Positions 7,123 through 14,856 of a DNA stretch of 32,612 nt are shown piece after piece (the first letter of the stretch is position 1; every line of letters starts with the position of its first letter). This DNA is from Streptomyces antimicrobicus. GTDB taxonomy: Bacteria > Actinomycetota > Actinomycetes > Streptomycetales > Streptomycetaceae. The stretch covers positions 1 through 32,612 of the forward strand of contig NZ_JAJAUY010000067.1 in NCBI RefSeq assembly GCF_020532625.1, written 5' to 3'. A model generated the notes under the pieces. That model ran no database searches and was not told the DNA's origin. It saw only the letters and a program-made list of their open reading frames with translations. Position numbers and translations under genes: made by a program.

Positions 7123-7153
7123 TTGACCTCAAGTGCGGTCGAGGTCCGAGACT
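7123..7153 (+). promoter_or_regulatory. MerR/SoxR-type promoter with 19-bp spacer and dyad operator
   Basis: TTGACC (-35, 7123-7128) and GAGACT (-10, 7148-7153) are separated by 19 bp, the overlong spacer typical of MerR-family activated promoters. The spacer region holds a dyad, ACCTCAAG at 7126-7133 and CGAGGT at 7140-7145. The full 20-bp element 7126-7145 resembles the Streptomyces SoxR box (ACCTCAAG-N4-CTTGAGGT type) as I remember it. It lies about 50 nt upstream of a quinone-oxidoreductase-like gene. No MerR regulator is encoded in the window. Confidence 0.7.
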
Positions 7154-7203
7154 CGACGCAGTGATCAAGGCCGGTCGGCGGCCGAGAGGACAGGGGGAGT
7201 GCC

Positions 7204-8157
7204 ATGCGCGCGATCGAGGTGGCCCGGTACGGCGGCCCGGAGGAGCTGGTCCCGGTGGAGCGGGCCGATCCGGTGGCCGGGCCCGGGGAGGTGGTCGTCC
7301 GGGCGGAAGCCGTGGACACCATCTACGTGGAGACCCAGATCCGCGGGGGCTGGGGCGAGCGCTTCGGCTTCGTCCCGCCGTTCGTGCCGGGCGGCGCCGC
7401 CGCCGGCACGGTGGTCTCGGTGGGCCCCGGGGTGGCCGGGGACTGGCTCGGCCGCCGGGTGGTGGCCGCGCCGGGGACCAAGGGCACGTACGCCGAGCTG
7501 GTCCGGGTCCCGCTGGAGCGGCTGATCCCGGTGCCGGACGGGCTGGACCTGCGGGAGGCGGCGGCGCTCGCCCACGACGGGGTGACCGGGACCGCCCTGG
7601 TCGAGGGCGTCGGCATCGGTCCCGGTGAGCGGGTGCTGATCCTGGGCGCGGCCGGCGGGATGGGCACGCTGCTGGTGCAGCGGGCGGTCGCGGCGGGGGC
7701 GCACGTGGTGGCCGCGGCGCGGGGCGAGCGGAAGCTCGCGCTGGTGCGGTCGCTGGGGGCGCGGACGGTGGTCGACTACTCCGAGCCGGACTGGACCGAA
7801 CGGGTGGGCGGGGCGGTGGACGTCCTGCTGGACGGGGTCGGCGGGGCGCTGGGCACGGCCGCCTTCGCCCTGGTCCGGGACGGCGGCCGGGTCTCCGCGC
7901 ACGGCGCGCCGAGCGGCGGCTTCACCCCGATCGACCCGGCGGAGGCCGAGCGCCGGGGCATCACGCTGCGCGGGATCGCCGAGCTGCAGTTGCCCGCCGC
8001 GGAGGTCACCCGGCTGGGGGCGCTGGCCCTAGCCGAGGCGGCGGCGGGCCGGCTGCGCCCGGTGATCGCGCGGACGTTCCCGCTGGCGCGGGCGGCCGAC
8101 GCCCACCGGGCGATCGAGGCCCGCGAGATCGCGGGCAAGGCCCTGCTGATCCCTTGA
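7204..8157 (+). CDS. NADPH:quinone oxidoreductase-like, medium-chain dehydrogenase/reductase
   Basis: This 317-residue MDR protein has the GroES-like N-terminal domain (VARYGGPEELVPVERADPVAGPGEVVVR without the motif-breaking zinc cysteines) and a cofactor-binding Rossmann domain with ILGAAGGMGTLLVQRAV at about residue 142 and ARG after the second strand, suggesting NADPH. DVLLDGVGG is also typical. The catalytic and structural zinc-ligand cysteines of alcohol dehydrogenases are absent, so it belongs to the quinone oxidoreductase branch. Substrate unknown. ATG 7204 has a strong GGGGGAG Shine-Dalgarno. The MerR/SoxR-type promoter upstream suggests induction by redox-active or quinone-like compounds. 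The gene is monocistronic, closed by a long terminator. Confidence 0.9.
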   Translation: MRAIEVARYGGPEELVPVERADPVAGPGEVVVRAEAVDTIYVETQIRGGWGERFGFVPPFVPGGAAAGTVVSVGPGVAGDWLGRRVVAAPGTKGTYAELVRVPLERLIPVPDGLDLREAAALAHDGVTGTALVEGVGIGPGERVLILGAAGGMGTLLVQRAVAAGAHVVAAARGERKLALVRSLGARTVVDYSEPDWTERVGGAVDVLLDGVGGALGTAAFALVRDGGRVSAHGAPSGGFTPIDPAEAERRGITLRGIAELQLPAAEVTRLGALALAEAAAGRLRPVIARTFPLARAADAHRAIEAREIAGKALLIP

Positions 8158-8160
8158 GCC

Positions 8161-8206
8161 GCGGCCGTCCGCGCGCCGGTACGGGGGCCGGCACGCGGGC
8201 GGCCGC
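8161..8206. terminator. Long bidirectional terminator hairpin
   Basis: Nineteen-base arms at 8161-8179 and 8188-8206 pair with one wobble and one mismatch around an 8-nt loop. The hairpin starts 3 nt after the MDR stop codon and lies between convergent genes. Confidence 0.8.
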
Positions 8207-8237
8207 ACCGCGCCGGGCGGGCAGGTCGGACGGGCGG

Positions 8238-9017
8238 TCAGTCGGACAGGCCCGCGAGGTCGCGCAGGCGGCGGCCCTGGGCGGCGCGCTCGGCCACGCG
8301 CTGCTCGTCGTAGCTGCGCCCGGTGGCGCCGCGGAGCAGGGCCTTGGTCTCGATCACCGCGTCCCGCGGGGGTGCCACCAGGGCGGCGACGAGGTCCTGG
8401 ACGGCGGCGTCCAGCTCCGCGGCGGGCACGACGAGATTGGCCAGGCCGATGCGCTCGGCCTCCTCGGCCTGGACGTACCGGCCGGTGGCGCAGATCTCCA
8501 GGGCACGGGCGTAGCCCACGAGGGCGGTCAGCGGCTGGGTCCCGCCGAGGTCGGGCACCAGGCCGAGGCTGGTCTCGCGCATGGCGAACTGGACGTCCTC
8601 GGCCACGACCCGCAGGTCACAGGCGAGGGCGAGCTGGAAGCCCGCGCCGATCGCGTGGCCCTGGACGGCCGCGATCGTGACGATGTCGTTGCGCCGCCAC
8701 CAGGTGAACGCTTCCTGGTACTCGGCGATGGTGGCGTCGAGGAGCTCGTCGGAGCCGCGCGCCAGATCGAGGAAGGACGGCTCGCCCTCGAAGCCTTCGG
8801 GCGTGAAGGCCTGCCGGTCCAGCCCCGCGGAGAAGGACTTGCCCTCGCCGCGCAGCACGACGACCCGGACGGTGCCCGGCAGCGACCGCCCGGCTTCCGC
8901 CAACGCCCGCCAGAGCGCGGGGGATTGGGCGTTTCGCTTGGCCGGATTGGTCAGCGACACCGTGGCGACCGTGTCGTCGACGGTGAGCCGTACGCCGTCC
9001 TTGTCGAGAAGAGCCAT
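8238..9017 (-). CDS. Enoyl-CoA hydratase/isomerase (crotonase) family protein
   Basis: A 259-residue crotonase-fold protein. Visible motifs are the oxyanion-hole segments KSFSAGLD and GHAIGAGFQLALACDLRVVAED, then FAMRETSLGLVPDLGGTQPL, and a C-terminal helical part. Compared with rat mitochondrial hydratase, the second catalytic Glu is kept (MRET) but the first (in GGGCEL) is Gln here (GAGFQL). A single-Glu active site is more typical of isomerases or other crotonase enzymes, so classical hydration activity is doubtful. ATG 9015-9017 has GGAGG 8 nt upstream. The 5' region contains a 9-bp inverted repeat. The gene is transcribed in the same direction as gbn upstream, 136 nt away. Confidence 0.9.
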   Translation of the reverse strand: MALLDKDGVRLTVDDTVATVSLTNPAKRNAQSPALWRALAEAGRSLPGTVRVVVLRGEGKSFSAGLDRQAFTPEGFEGEPSFLDLARGSDELLDATIAEYQEAFTWWRRNDIVTIAAVQGHAIGAGFQLALACDLRVVAEDVQFAMRETSLGLVPDLGGTQPLTALVGYARALEICATGRYVQAEEAERIGLANLVVPAAELDAAVQDLVAALVAPPRDAVIETKALLRGATGRSYDEQRVAERAAQGRRLRDLAGLSD

Positions 9018-9031
9018 CTGTGCGCCTCCGG

Positions 9032-9079
9032 TGTGCAGTCGGCCGTTGCGGGCGGCCGTCGGCCATAAGTGACTGCACA
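9032..9079 (-). promoter_or_regulatory. 9-bp inverted repeat in the leader of the crotonase-family gene
   Basis: TGTGCAGTC (9032-9040) and GACTGCACA (9071-9079) pair around a 30-nt loop that itself contains GGCCG/CGGCC pairings. It ends 15 nt upstream of the start codon. It may be a 5' leader structure or an operator. Confidence 0.45.
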
Positions 9080-9153
9080 GTAACCACCCAGTCGGCCACG
9101 AGACCGACCGGGGGTCACCGAAGGTCCGGTTCCGGTGGGTCAGGCGGTCCGGT

Positions 9154-9375
9154 TCAGACCGAGGCCGCCTTCTTGCCGCGCGTCGCGCCGCCGCGACCAC
9201 GCAGTGTGACTCCTGCTTCGCTCAGCATCCGGTGGACGAATCCGTAGGACCGGCCCGTCTCCTCGGCCAGCGCCCGGATGCTCGCACCGGAGTCGTACTT
9301 CTTCTTGAGGTCTGCCGCGAGCTTGTCGCGCGCGACGCCGGTCACCCGGCTGCCCTTCTTCAGAGTCTCGGCCAC
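9154..9375 (-). CDS. gbn: Gbn-like nucleoid-associated DNA-binding protein, 73 aa
   Basis: A 73-residue basic protein. The N-terminus is basic and helical (LKKGSRVTGVARDKLAADLKKKYDSG), residues 31-55 (ASIRALAEETGRSYGFVHRM to LSEAG) form a helix-turn-helix of homeodomain/resolvase type, and the tail (RGRGGATRGKKAASV) is Arg/Lys-rich. Length and sequence match my memory of S. coelicolor SCO1839, named Gbn, an actinobacterial nucleoid protein that binds sites with a GATC core. GTG at 9373-9375 was chosen because GAGGAGG lies 7 nt upstream. A short ORF (9360-9413) overlaps this start in another frame. A GATC lies within a TGATCA palindrome 39 nt upstream of the start, a plausible autoregulatory site. 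Neighbours do not specify its targets. Confidence 0.88.
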   Translation of the reverse strand: MAETLKKGSRVTGVARDKLAADLKKKYDSGASIRALAEETGRSYGFVHRMLSEAGVTLRGRGGATRGKKAASV

Positions 9376-9413
9376 CCGTGCCTCCTCATGGAAGTGCGCT
9401 CTGGACTTCTCAT
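9360..9413 (-). CDS. Possible 17-codon upstream ORF overlapping the gbn start
   Basis: ATG at 9411-9413 is preceded by GGAGGGG at 5 nt, as good as the gbn ribosome-binding site. It encodes MRSPERTSMRRHGWPRL and stops at 9360-9362, overlapping the gbn GTG by 16 nt in a different frame. It could couple or limit gbn translation, or be a chance ORF. Confidence 0.35.
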   Translation of the reverse strand: MRSPERTSMRRHGWPRL

Positions 9414-9587
9414 GATCACCCCTCCCGGGCTTCCTGGCCACCCATTCCGCGAGGTCGGTACGACGGCATTTCCCGAGGAGTGGACACGCGAGCAGAACGG
9501 AATCTTCTCTTCCGCAGCAAGGGTTCGGTGACGCTCCGCAGTCGGCGGAGGGAAATTCCAGGTCAGGGGCCGGTGCGGGAATAAAAA
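9376..9587 (-). other. gbn upstream region
   Basis: This stretch has no convincing gene on either strand apart from the short ORF at 9360-9413. It must carry the gbn promoter, but no clear -35/-10 pair was found. One GATC (9414-9417, within TGATCA) is present. Minor hairpin potential exists near 9531-9550 (CTCCGC and GCGGAG). Confidence 0.5.
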
Positions 9588-9625
9588 CGCCCCGGCCGCG
9601 CAACAAGGTCGGCGCGGCCGGGGCG
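9588..9625 (-). terminator. Intrinsic terminator of the ABC-F gene
   Basis: A perfect 14-bp stem (9588-9601 with 9612-9625) has a 10-nt loop. Read on the minus strand it is followed by GTTTTTAT (9580-9587), giving a classic Rho-independent terminator for transcripts arriving from the ABC-F gene. Confidence 0.88.
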
Positions 9626-9668
9626 GAGTCACAGCGGGCAGCGGTACCAGACCGCCTCACTCAGATGA

Positions 9669-9709
9669 TGGATCACCGGTGAGCCGAATGATCCAGAAGC
9701 GCTTCGATC
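9669..9709. promoter_or_regulatory. Cluster of three GATC motifs, two in an inverted repeat
   Basis: TGGATCA (9669-9675) and TGATCCA (9689-9695) form 7-bp inverted arms, each with a GATC, and a third GATC lies at 9706-9709. They sit between the ABC-F stop and its terminator, less than 350 bp from gbn, whose product is thought to bind GATC. Function is inferred only. Confidence 0.35.
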
Positions 9710-9759
9710 AACGGGCGCGCGGCGGCGGCCCGGGGCGGCCCGGACCGGGCGGCCACCCG

Positions 9760-11358
<1,599 letters not shown>

Positions 11359-11419
11359 GGAAATGCTCCAGGGCGGTGGGTACGGCGGAAGGCAGGGCGT
11401 GACGCGTGCTTCGACGCCG

Positions 11420-11443
11420 CTAATCCGCGAGGAGATTTGCCAT
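11420..11443 (-). CDS. Possible leaderless 7-codon leader peptide before the ABC-F gene
   Basis: ATG at 11441-11443 opens the ORF MANLLAD with stop TAG at 11420-11422. The ATG starts 7 nt after a TAGAAT -10 box (11451-11456), so the mRNA may begin at or near it. ABC-F genes in other bacteria are often controlled by short leader ORFs through ribosome-mediated attenuation, which is why this is recorded. It could be coincidental. Confidence 0.4.
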   Translation of the reverse strand: MANLLAD

Positions 11444-11450
11444 GGGATTC

Positions 11451-11456
11451 ATTCTA
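11451..11456 (-). promoter_or_regulatory. -10 box of the ABC-F promoter
   Basis: TAGAAT on the minus strand is a near-consensus -10 hexamer 93 nt upstream of the ABC-F start codon. A matching -35 is not evident at 16-19 bp. Confidence 0.55.
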
Positions 11457-11588
11457 GCGGGGGTGTGCAACCGGTTTACGGACCACGGGTGTGGGCTCCG
11501 GCACCTTTCGCGCGGTCGCGTGCCGTCGCCCGTTCGGCCCTCGGGCCACGCGCGGCGGGTGCGGCGCGTATCAGGATGAAGGAGCTGA

Positions 11589-11613
11589 CACCCGGCACAG
11601 GTGCGGCCGGGTG
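11589..11613 (+). other. Stem-loop in the 5' leader of the metallopeptidase gene
   Basis: CACCCGGC (11589-11596) and GCCGGGTG (11606-11613) form a perfect 8-bp stem with a 9-nt loop, ending 20 nt before the ATG. It could affect translation initiation. Confidence 0.45.
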
Positions 11614-11633
11614 CGGATCGAGGGCGGTGCGGG

Positions 11634-12527
11634 ATGCAGTTCGACGACAACGCGAATCTGGACACCTCCGAGGTCAAGGACGTCCGCGGCGGTCGCGTCC
11701 CGGGCGGGCGGGCCACGATCGGCGGCGGCGTCGCCGGTCTGATCGCCCTGGTGCTGGGCCTGCTCTTCGGTGTGGGGCCGGACCAGCTGGGCCTGTCCTC
11801 CGGCGACGACCCGCAGGTCGCCCCCGCCCCCTCGTCCGCCGCCCAGGTGCAGCAGGCCTGCCGGACCGGTCAGGACGCCAACCGGCGCGAGGACTGCCGG
11901 CTGGTGGCGGTGGTCAACAGCACCCAGGACTTCTGGCGCCAGGAGTTCGCCCGGCGCGGCGGTACGTACAGCCCCGCGTCGACGGTGTTCTTCACCGGCC
12001 GGGTGAACACCGCCTGCGGCGCGGCCACCGCCGCGGTGGGGCCCTTCTACTGCCCGGCCGACCGGCAGGTCTACCTGGACCTCGGGTTCTTCGACGACCT
12101 GCGCTCGAAGTTCGGCGCGACCGGCGGGCCGTTCGCGCAGGCGTACGTGGTCGCCCACGAGTACGGGCACCACGTCCAGAACCTGCTGGGCACGCTCCAG
12201 CGGGCCCAGGACGGGCGGCAGGGCGCGGACAGCAACGCCGTGAAGGTCGAGCTCCAGGCCGACTGCTACGCCGGGGTGTGGGCGCACCACGCGACCCGGA
12301 CCCCGGACGAGTCCACCGGGCGCCCGCTGATCACCTTGCTGACGGACCAGGACATCCGTGACGGGCTGGACGCGGCGGCGGCGGTCGGCGACGACCGGAT
12401 CCAGGAGAAGTTCCAGGGCCGGGTGACCCCGGAGTCCTGGACGCACGGGTCGGCCGAGCAGCGGCAGCAGTGGTTCTACGAGGGCTACCGGACCGGTGAC
12501 ATGGCCCGGTGCAACACCTTCCGCTGA
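11634..12527 (+). CDS. Neutral zinc metallopeptidase, YpfJ/KPN_02809 family
   Basis: A 297-residue protein with an N-terminal cytoplasmic segment (QFDDNANLDTSEVKDVRGG), one membrane helix at about residues 31-49 (GGGVAGLIALVLGLLFGVG), and an external catalytic domain. The zinc site is HEYGHH beginning at His175, and VELQADCYAGVWAHH downstream supplies the third ligand (Glu). Cysteine pairs (ACRTG/EDCRL, TACGA/FYCPA) fit an extracytoplasmic fold. E. coli YpfJ is the namesake; substrates are not known. ATG 11634 was chosen because the conserved N-terminal motif starts there; only GTGCGGG precedes it, a weak ribosome-binding site. A stem-loop lies just upstream. The gene is divergent from the ABC-F gene across a 275-bp region containing promoters for both. 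Confidence 0.92.
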   Translation: MQFDDNANLDTSEVKDVRGGRVPGGRATIGGGVAGLIALVLGLLFGVGPDQLGLSSGDDPQVAPAPSSAAQVQQACRTGQDANRREDCRLVAVVNSTQDFWRQEFARRGGTYSPASTVFFTGRVNTACGAATAAVGPFYCPADRQVYLDLGFFDDLRSKFGATGGPFAQAYVVAHEYGHHVQNLLGTLQRAQDGRQGADSNAVKVELQADCYAGVWAHHATRTPDESTGRPLITLLTDQDIRDGLDAAAAVGDDRIQEKFQGRVTPESWTHGSAEQRQQWFYEGYRTGDMARCNTFR

Positions 12528-12587
12528 GTGCCGGCGGCGCCTGCCAGACTGTGCCGTGGGTCACATTCACGAGAGGGAGTGGTCGTC

Positions 12588-12992
12588 ATGGCAGGGCATC
12601 CGTCCATCAGTCCGACGCTGCTGTACCGGGACGCGAAGACGGCCATCAAGGTCCTGACGGAGGCCTTCGGCTTCACCCAGGTCGCCGTGTACGAGGCGGA
12701 GAGCGGCGCGGTGGTCCACGCCGAGCTGGCCTACGGCAACGGCGTGGTGATGCTCGGCAGCAAGGGCACCGGCGGGGCGTTCGACACGGCGATGTCCGGA
12801 GCGGGCCCGGCCGGGGTGTACGTGGTGGTGGAGGACGTGGACGCACACCACCGCCGGGCCGTGCAGCACGGCGTCCAGATCGTGACGGAACCGACGGACC
12901 AGGACTACGGCTCCCGGGACTACATGGCCCGCGACCAGGAGGGCAACATCTGGACCTTCGGCACATACACCCCGGCCACGACGGCCGCGTAG
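12588..12992 (+). CDS. VOC-family (glyoxalase/bleomycin-resistance fold) protein
   Basis: A 134-residue protein with two beta-alpha-beta-beta-beta modules typical of VOC proteins: LLYRDAKTAIKVLTEAFGF in the first half and GVYVVVEDVDAHHRRAVQHG with QDYGSRDYMARDQEGNIWTFGTY in the second. This C-terminal pattern is common in the YdeE/PhnB-like group. VOC proteins include dioxygenases, epimerases and drug-binding proteins, so the name does not define a reaction. ATG 12588 has GGGAG 8 nt upstream; an in-frame GTG at 12579 is too close to the Shine-Dalgarno. It follows the metallopeptidase gene by 60 nt and may be co-transcribed. Confidence 0.88.
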   Translation: MAGHPSISPTLLYRDAKTAIKVLTEAFGFTQVAVYEAESGAVVHAELAYGNGVVMLGSKGTGGAFDTAMSGAGPAGVYVVVEDVDAHHRRAVQHGVQIVTEPTDQDYGSRDYMARDQEGNIWTFGTYTPATTAA

Positions 12993-13051
12993 CCCCCGAG
13001 GGCGCCCGACGACCGAAGGCCGAGGACACAAGGCGGCCGGGGGCCGGTGAC

Positions 13052-13088
13052 GGGGCGAGGGGGTGGGGGCGGGGGCGCAGGGTGGGGG
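13052..13088 (+). other. Potential G-quadruplex
   Basis: Runs of five G at 13059-13063, 13065-13069, 13071-13075 and 13084-13088, with GGG at 13080-13082 and GGGG at 13052-13055, separated by 1-4 nt loops. This fits a stable parallel quadruplex on the plus strand. Confidence 0.6.
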
Positions 13089-13187
13089 CGTCCGGGACGT
13101 AAAGCGTGATGTGCGGCGTGCCCACGGCAAGAGATACAAAATCATCCGGGACCGCCATAAATCATGCAGTCCCGGACACCCCCACTC
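13080..13187. repeat. Imperfect inverted repeat with two competing left arms
   Basis: The arms 13080-13098 and 13169-13187 match at 17 of 19 positions. The core TCCGGGAC occurs twice on the left side (13091-13098 and 13145-13152) and once inverted (GTCCCGGA 13169-13176), so two mutually exclusive stems can form. AAATCAT is also repeated (13138-13144 and 13158-13164). It could be a terminator of unusual form, a small RNA, or a remnant of a mobile repeat. Confidence 0.5.
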
Positions 13188-13211
13188 GGAGCCCCCACCC
13201 CCACCGAAGCC

Positions 13212-13261
13212 AAGCCCGGCCCAGGCAAGGCCACGCAAGCCCGGCCCAGGCAAGGCCACAC
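13212..13261. repeat. 25-bp tandem repeat, two copies
   Basis: Units 13212-13236 and 13237-13261 begin AAGCCCGGCCCAGGC and differ at one position. A third partial CAGCCCAGGCC follows. The repeat lies just after the stop codon of the minus-strand gene at 13284. Confidence 0.8.
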
Positions 13262-13283
13262 CAGCCCAGGCCGAGCGCAGCGC

Positions 13284-14696
13284 CTAGGCTCCGCCCGTGT
13301 GCACCTGGAACGCCGCCCGCCGCACGGCCTTGGCCAGCGCCGGATCGGGATGCGCCGCGGCCAGCGCGACCAGCACCTGCACGGTGCGCGGATGCCCCAC
13401 CGCGCGCACCTCGTCCAGCAGCCGCGGCACGGTCGTGCGGACGGCCGAGTCCAGGTGCCGGGCCAGCAGGTCCGCCTCACCGTGGTCGGTGATGGCCGCG
13501 GCGGTGTCCACCCAGAGCCAGGTCGCCTCCTCGGGCGTGAGCACGTCGTGGGCGTCCTCGGGGTCGGCCCCGTCGTGCTCGGCGAGCCACAGCAGCGCGT
13601 AGGGACGCAGGGCGGCCTCCCGGGCGGCGGCCCGCACCTCGGGCTCGGCGGGGGCGCCGACCACCCGCAGCGCCTCGAAGGCCAGCCCCCGCAGCAGCGC
13701 GTCCTCCCCCCGGGCGGCCTGCAGCAGCTCGCTGACGGCGTGTCCGACGGGCCGGGCGGCGAGCCAGGCCCGGTACTCGGCGCGGGCGGGCCCGGGAGTC
13801 AGCCGGGCACAGCCGTGCAGCATGGCCGCCGCCGACTGCTCGATGTTCCCGGCCGGGCTCTGCGCGGCCACGCAGATCTGCTCCAGCTTCACCCACACCG
13901 CCCAGCTGCCGAGCGGGGTGAGGGAGGCCTGGGCGGGGCCCAGGGTGACGGCGTCCACGGCGGCCAGCCCGCCGAGGGCCCAGCGCAGCAGCCGGGCCAG
14001 CGGCAGCGGCCGCTCGGCGGCCTCGTCGTCGGGCGCGGGCCCTTCGGGGTCGTACGGCACCTCGCAGCGCTCGTCGCGCAGTTCGGCGACGCGCTGGCCG
14101 AGCAGGTCCAGCAGGTCGGGGACGGTGACCGGCCCGGCCGAGAGCTGGAGCAGCGACAGCAGCTGCGGCATGGCCTCCACGACCTCGGCCACGGCCGCCG
14201 GGGCGAGGTCGGCGGGGGCCGGGTGGACCAGCGACCAGGCGTCGAAGAGGGCGACCCAGCCGCGCAGCACGGCGGTGTCGTCGCGGTCCCAGGCGCGCAT
14301 CCGCCAGCCGGGGCGGGCGGTGCCGCCGTGCACCTCGACCAGACCGGCCAGCCGGGCGCGGTCCCACCCGGCGCGGACCTGGCCGTGCGTCAGTCCCAGG
14401 TCGGCCGCGGCCCGTTCGACGTCGGCGGGCGGCAGCGCCCCGGCCGGTGCGGGGCGGGATCCGTCGGCGGCGCCGAGGTGCCGCTCGGCCCAGCGGGCGA
14501 CGCGGTGCGCGTCGGCGAGTGAGGCCCGGGCCCGGTTCGCGAGGTCGGCCTGCGCGGGGGTGCCCGCCGGCGGCCGGGGCGCGGGCCGGGTGCGCCGGTC
14601 GGTGACCGCCTTGCGGGCGGTGGCGACCGAACGCGCGGAGACGAGTCGGAGTCTGGAGTCGCGAGCCAACTGCTCATCAGGCTTTCGGGACGTCAC
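13284..14696 (-). CDS. Conserved hypothetical protein, about 470 aa
   Basis: I do not recognise this family. The protein starts with a basic segment (RKPDEQLARDSRLRLVSARSVATARKAVTDRR) and a Pro-rich linker, then a helical region. LGLTHGQVRAGWDRARLAGLVEV could be a winged-helix-like element. The remainder is Ala/Leu-rich helices without transmembrane segments, and the C-terminus (RTVPRLLDEVRAVGHPRTVQVLVALAAAHPDPALAKAVRRAA) resembles HEAT/armadillo-like repeats. It is therefore probably a soluble helical scaffold or regulatory protein. The start is uncertain: GTG at 14694-14696 gives VTSRKPDEQ, while another GTG seven codons upstream and an ATG at 14807 are in frame, and none has a strong Shine-Dalgarno. 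Codon usage is normal for the genome, supporting a real gene. Confidence 0.75.
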   Translation of the reverse strand: MTSRKPDEQLARDSRLRLVSARSVATARKAVTDRRTRPAPRPPAGTPAQADLANRARASLADAHRVARWAERHLGAADGSRPAPAGALPPADVERAAADLGLTHGQVRAGWDRARLAGLVEVHGGTARPGWRMRAWDRDDTAVLRGWVALFDAWSLVHPAPADLAPAAVAEVVEAMPQLLSLLQLSAGPVTVPDLLDLLGQRVAELRDERCEVPYDPEGPAPDDEAAERPLPLARLLRWALGGLAAVDAVTLGPAQASLTPLGSWAVWVKLEQICVAAQSPAGNIEQSAAAMLHGCARLTPGPARAEYRAWLAARPVGHAVSELLQAARGEDALLRGLAFEALRVVGAPAEPEVRAAAREAALRPYALLWLAEHDGADPEDAHDVLTPEEATWLWVDTAAAITDHGEADLLARHLDSAVRTTVPRLLDEVRAVGHPRTVQVLVALAAAHPDPALAKAVRRAAFQVHTGGA

Positions 14697-14796
14697 GGAA
14701 GCAGTCTCGCCCGTCACGCGCCGAAAGCCCAAACGGAACGTCGCGTTACCGCTGGTCGACAGGGGGACGGACCCGGACAACACGGCCTGTCCGCAC

Positions 14797-14847
14797 GGGT
14801 GTCGCACGATCGTGGTACGGCGTTCACACCGCGCCCGCGCGACACCC
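14797..14847 (-). terminator. Inverted repeat downstream of the hydrolase gene
   Basis: GGGTGTCGC (14797-14805) and GCGACACCC (14839-14847) form 9-bp perfect arms with a 33-nt loop containing the palindrome ACGATCGT. It begins 9 nt past the hydrolase stop and lacks a T-tract. Confidence 0.45.
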
Positions 14848-14856
14848 CCGCGACGC

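Larger units (their letters stand above)
12993..13283. other. Structured G-rich intergenic region between convergent genes
   Basis: No convincing gene. The stretch holds a G-run array (13052-13088), a long imperfect inverted repeat (13080-13098 with 13169-13187) enclosing an A/T-richer 70-nt core, and a 25-bp tandem duplication (13212-13261). Each is listed separately. Confidence 0.7.

Noticed and set aside
9630..9720. Possible tRNA or small structured RNA in the ABC-F/gbn gap
   Set aside because: No GGTTCGAATCC-type T-loop or acceptor stem is present; the notable inverted repeat is better explained as paired GATC sites.
11442..11579. Plus-strand 45-codon ORF with GAGGAG 7 nt before its ATG
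   Set aside because: The product becomes Arg/Pro/Ser-rich, ends before the metallopeptidase gene, and shares its DNA with the better-motivated minus-strand TAGAAT promoter and leader ORF.
12673..13158. Minus-strand ORF starting MAVPDDFVSLAVGTPHITLY
   Set aside because: The first 25 residues look protein-like, but the frame soon becomes Pro/Arg-rich and runs antisense through the VOC gene. Its start lies inside the inverted-repeat element and there is no ribosome-binding site.
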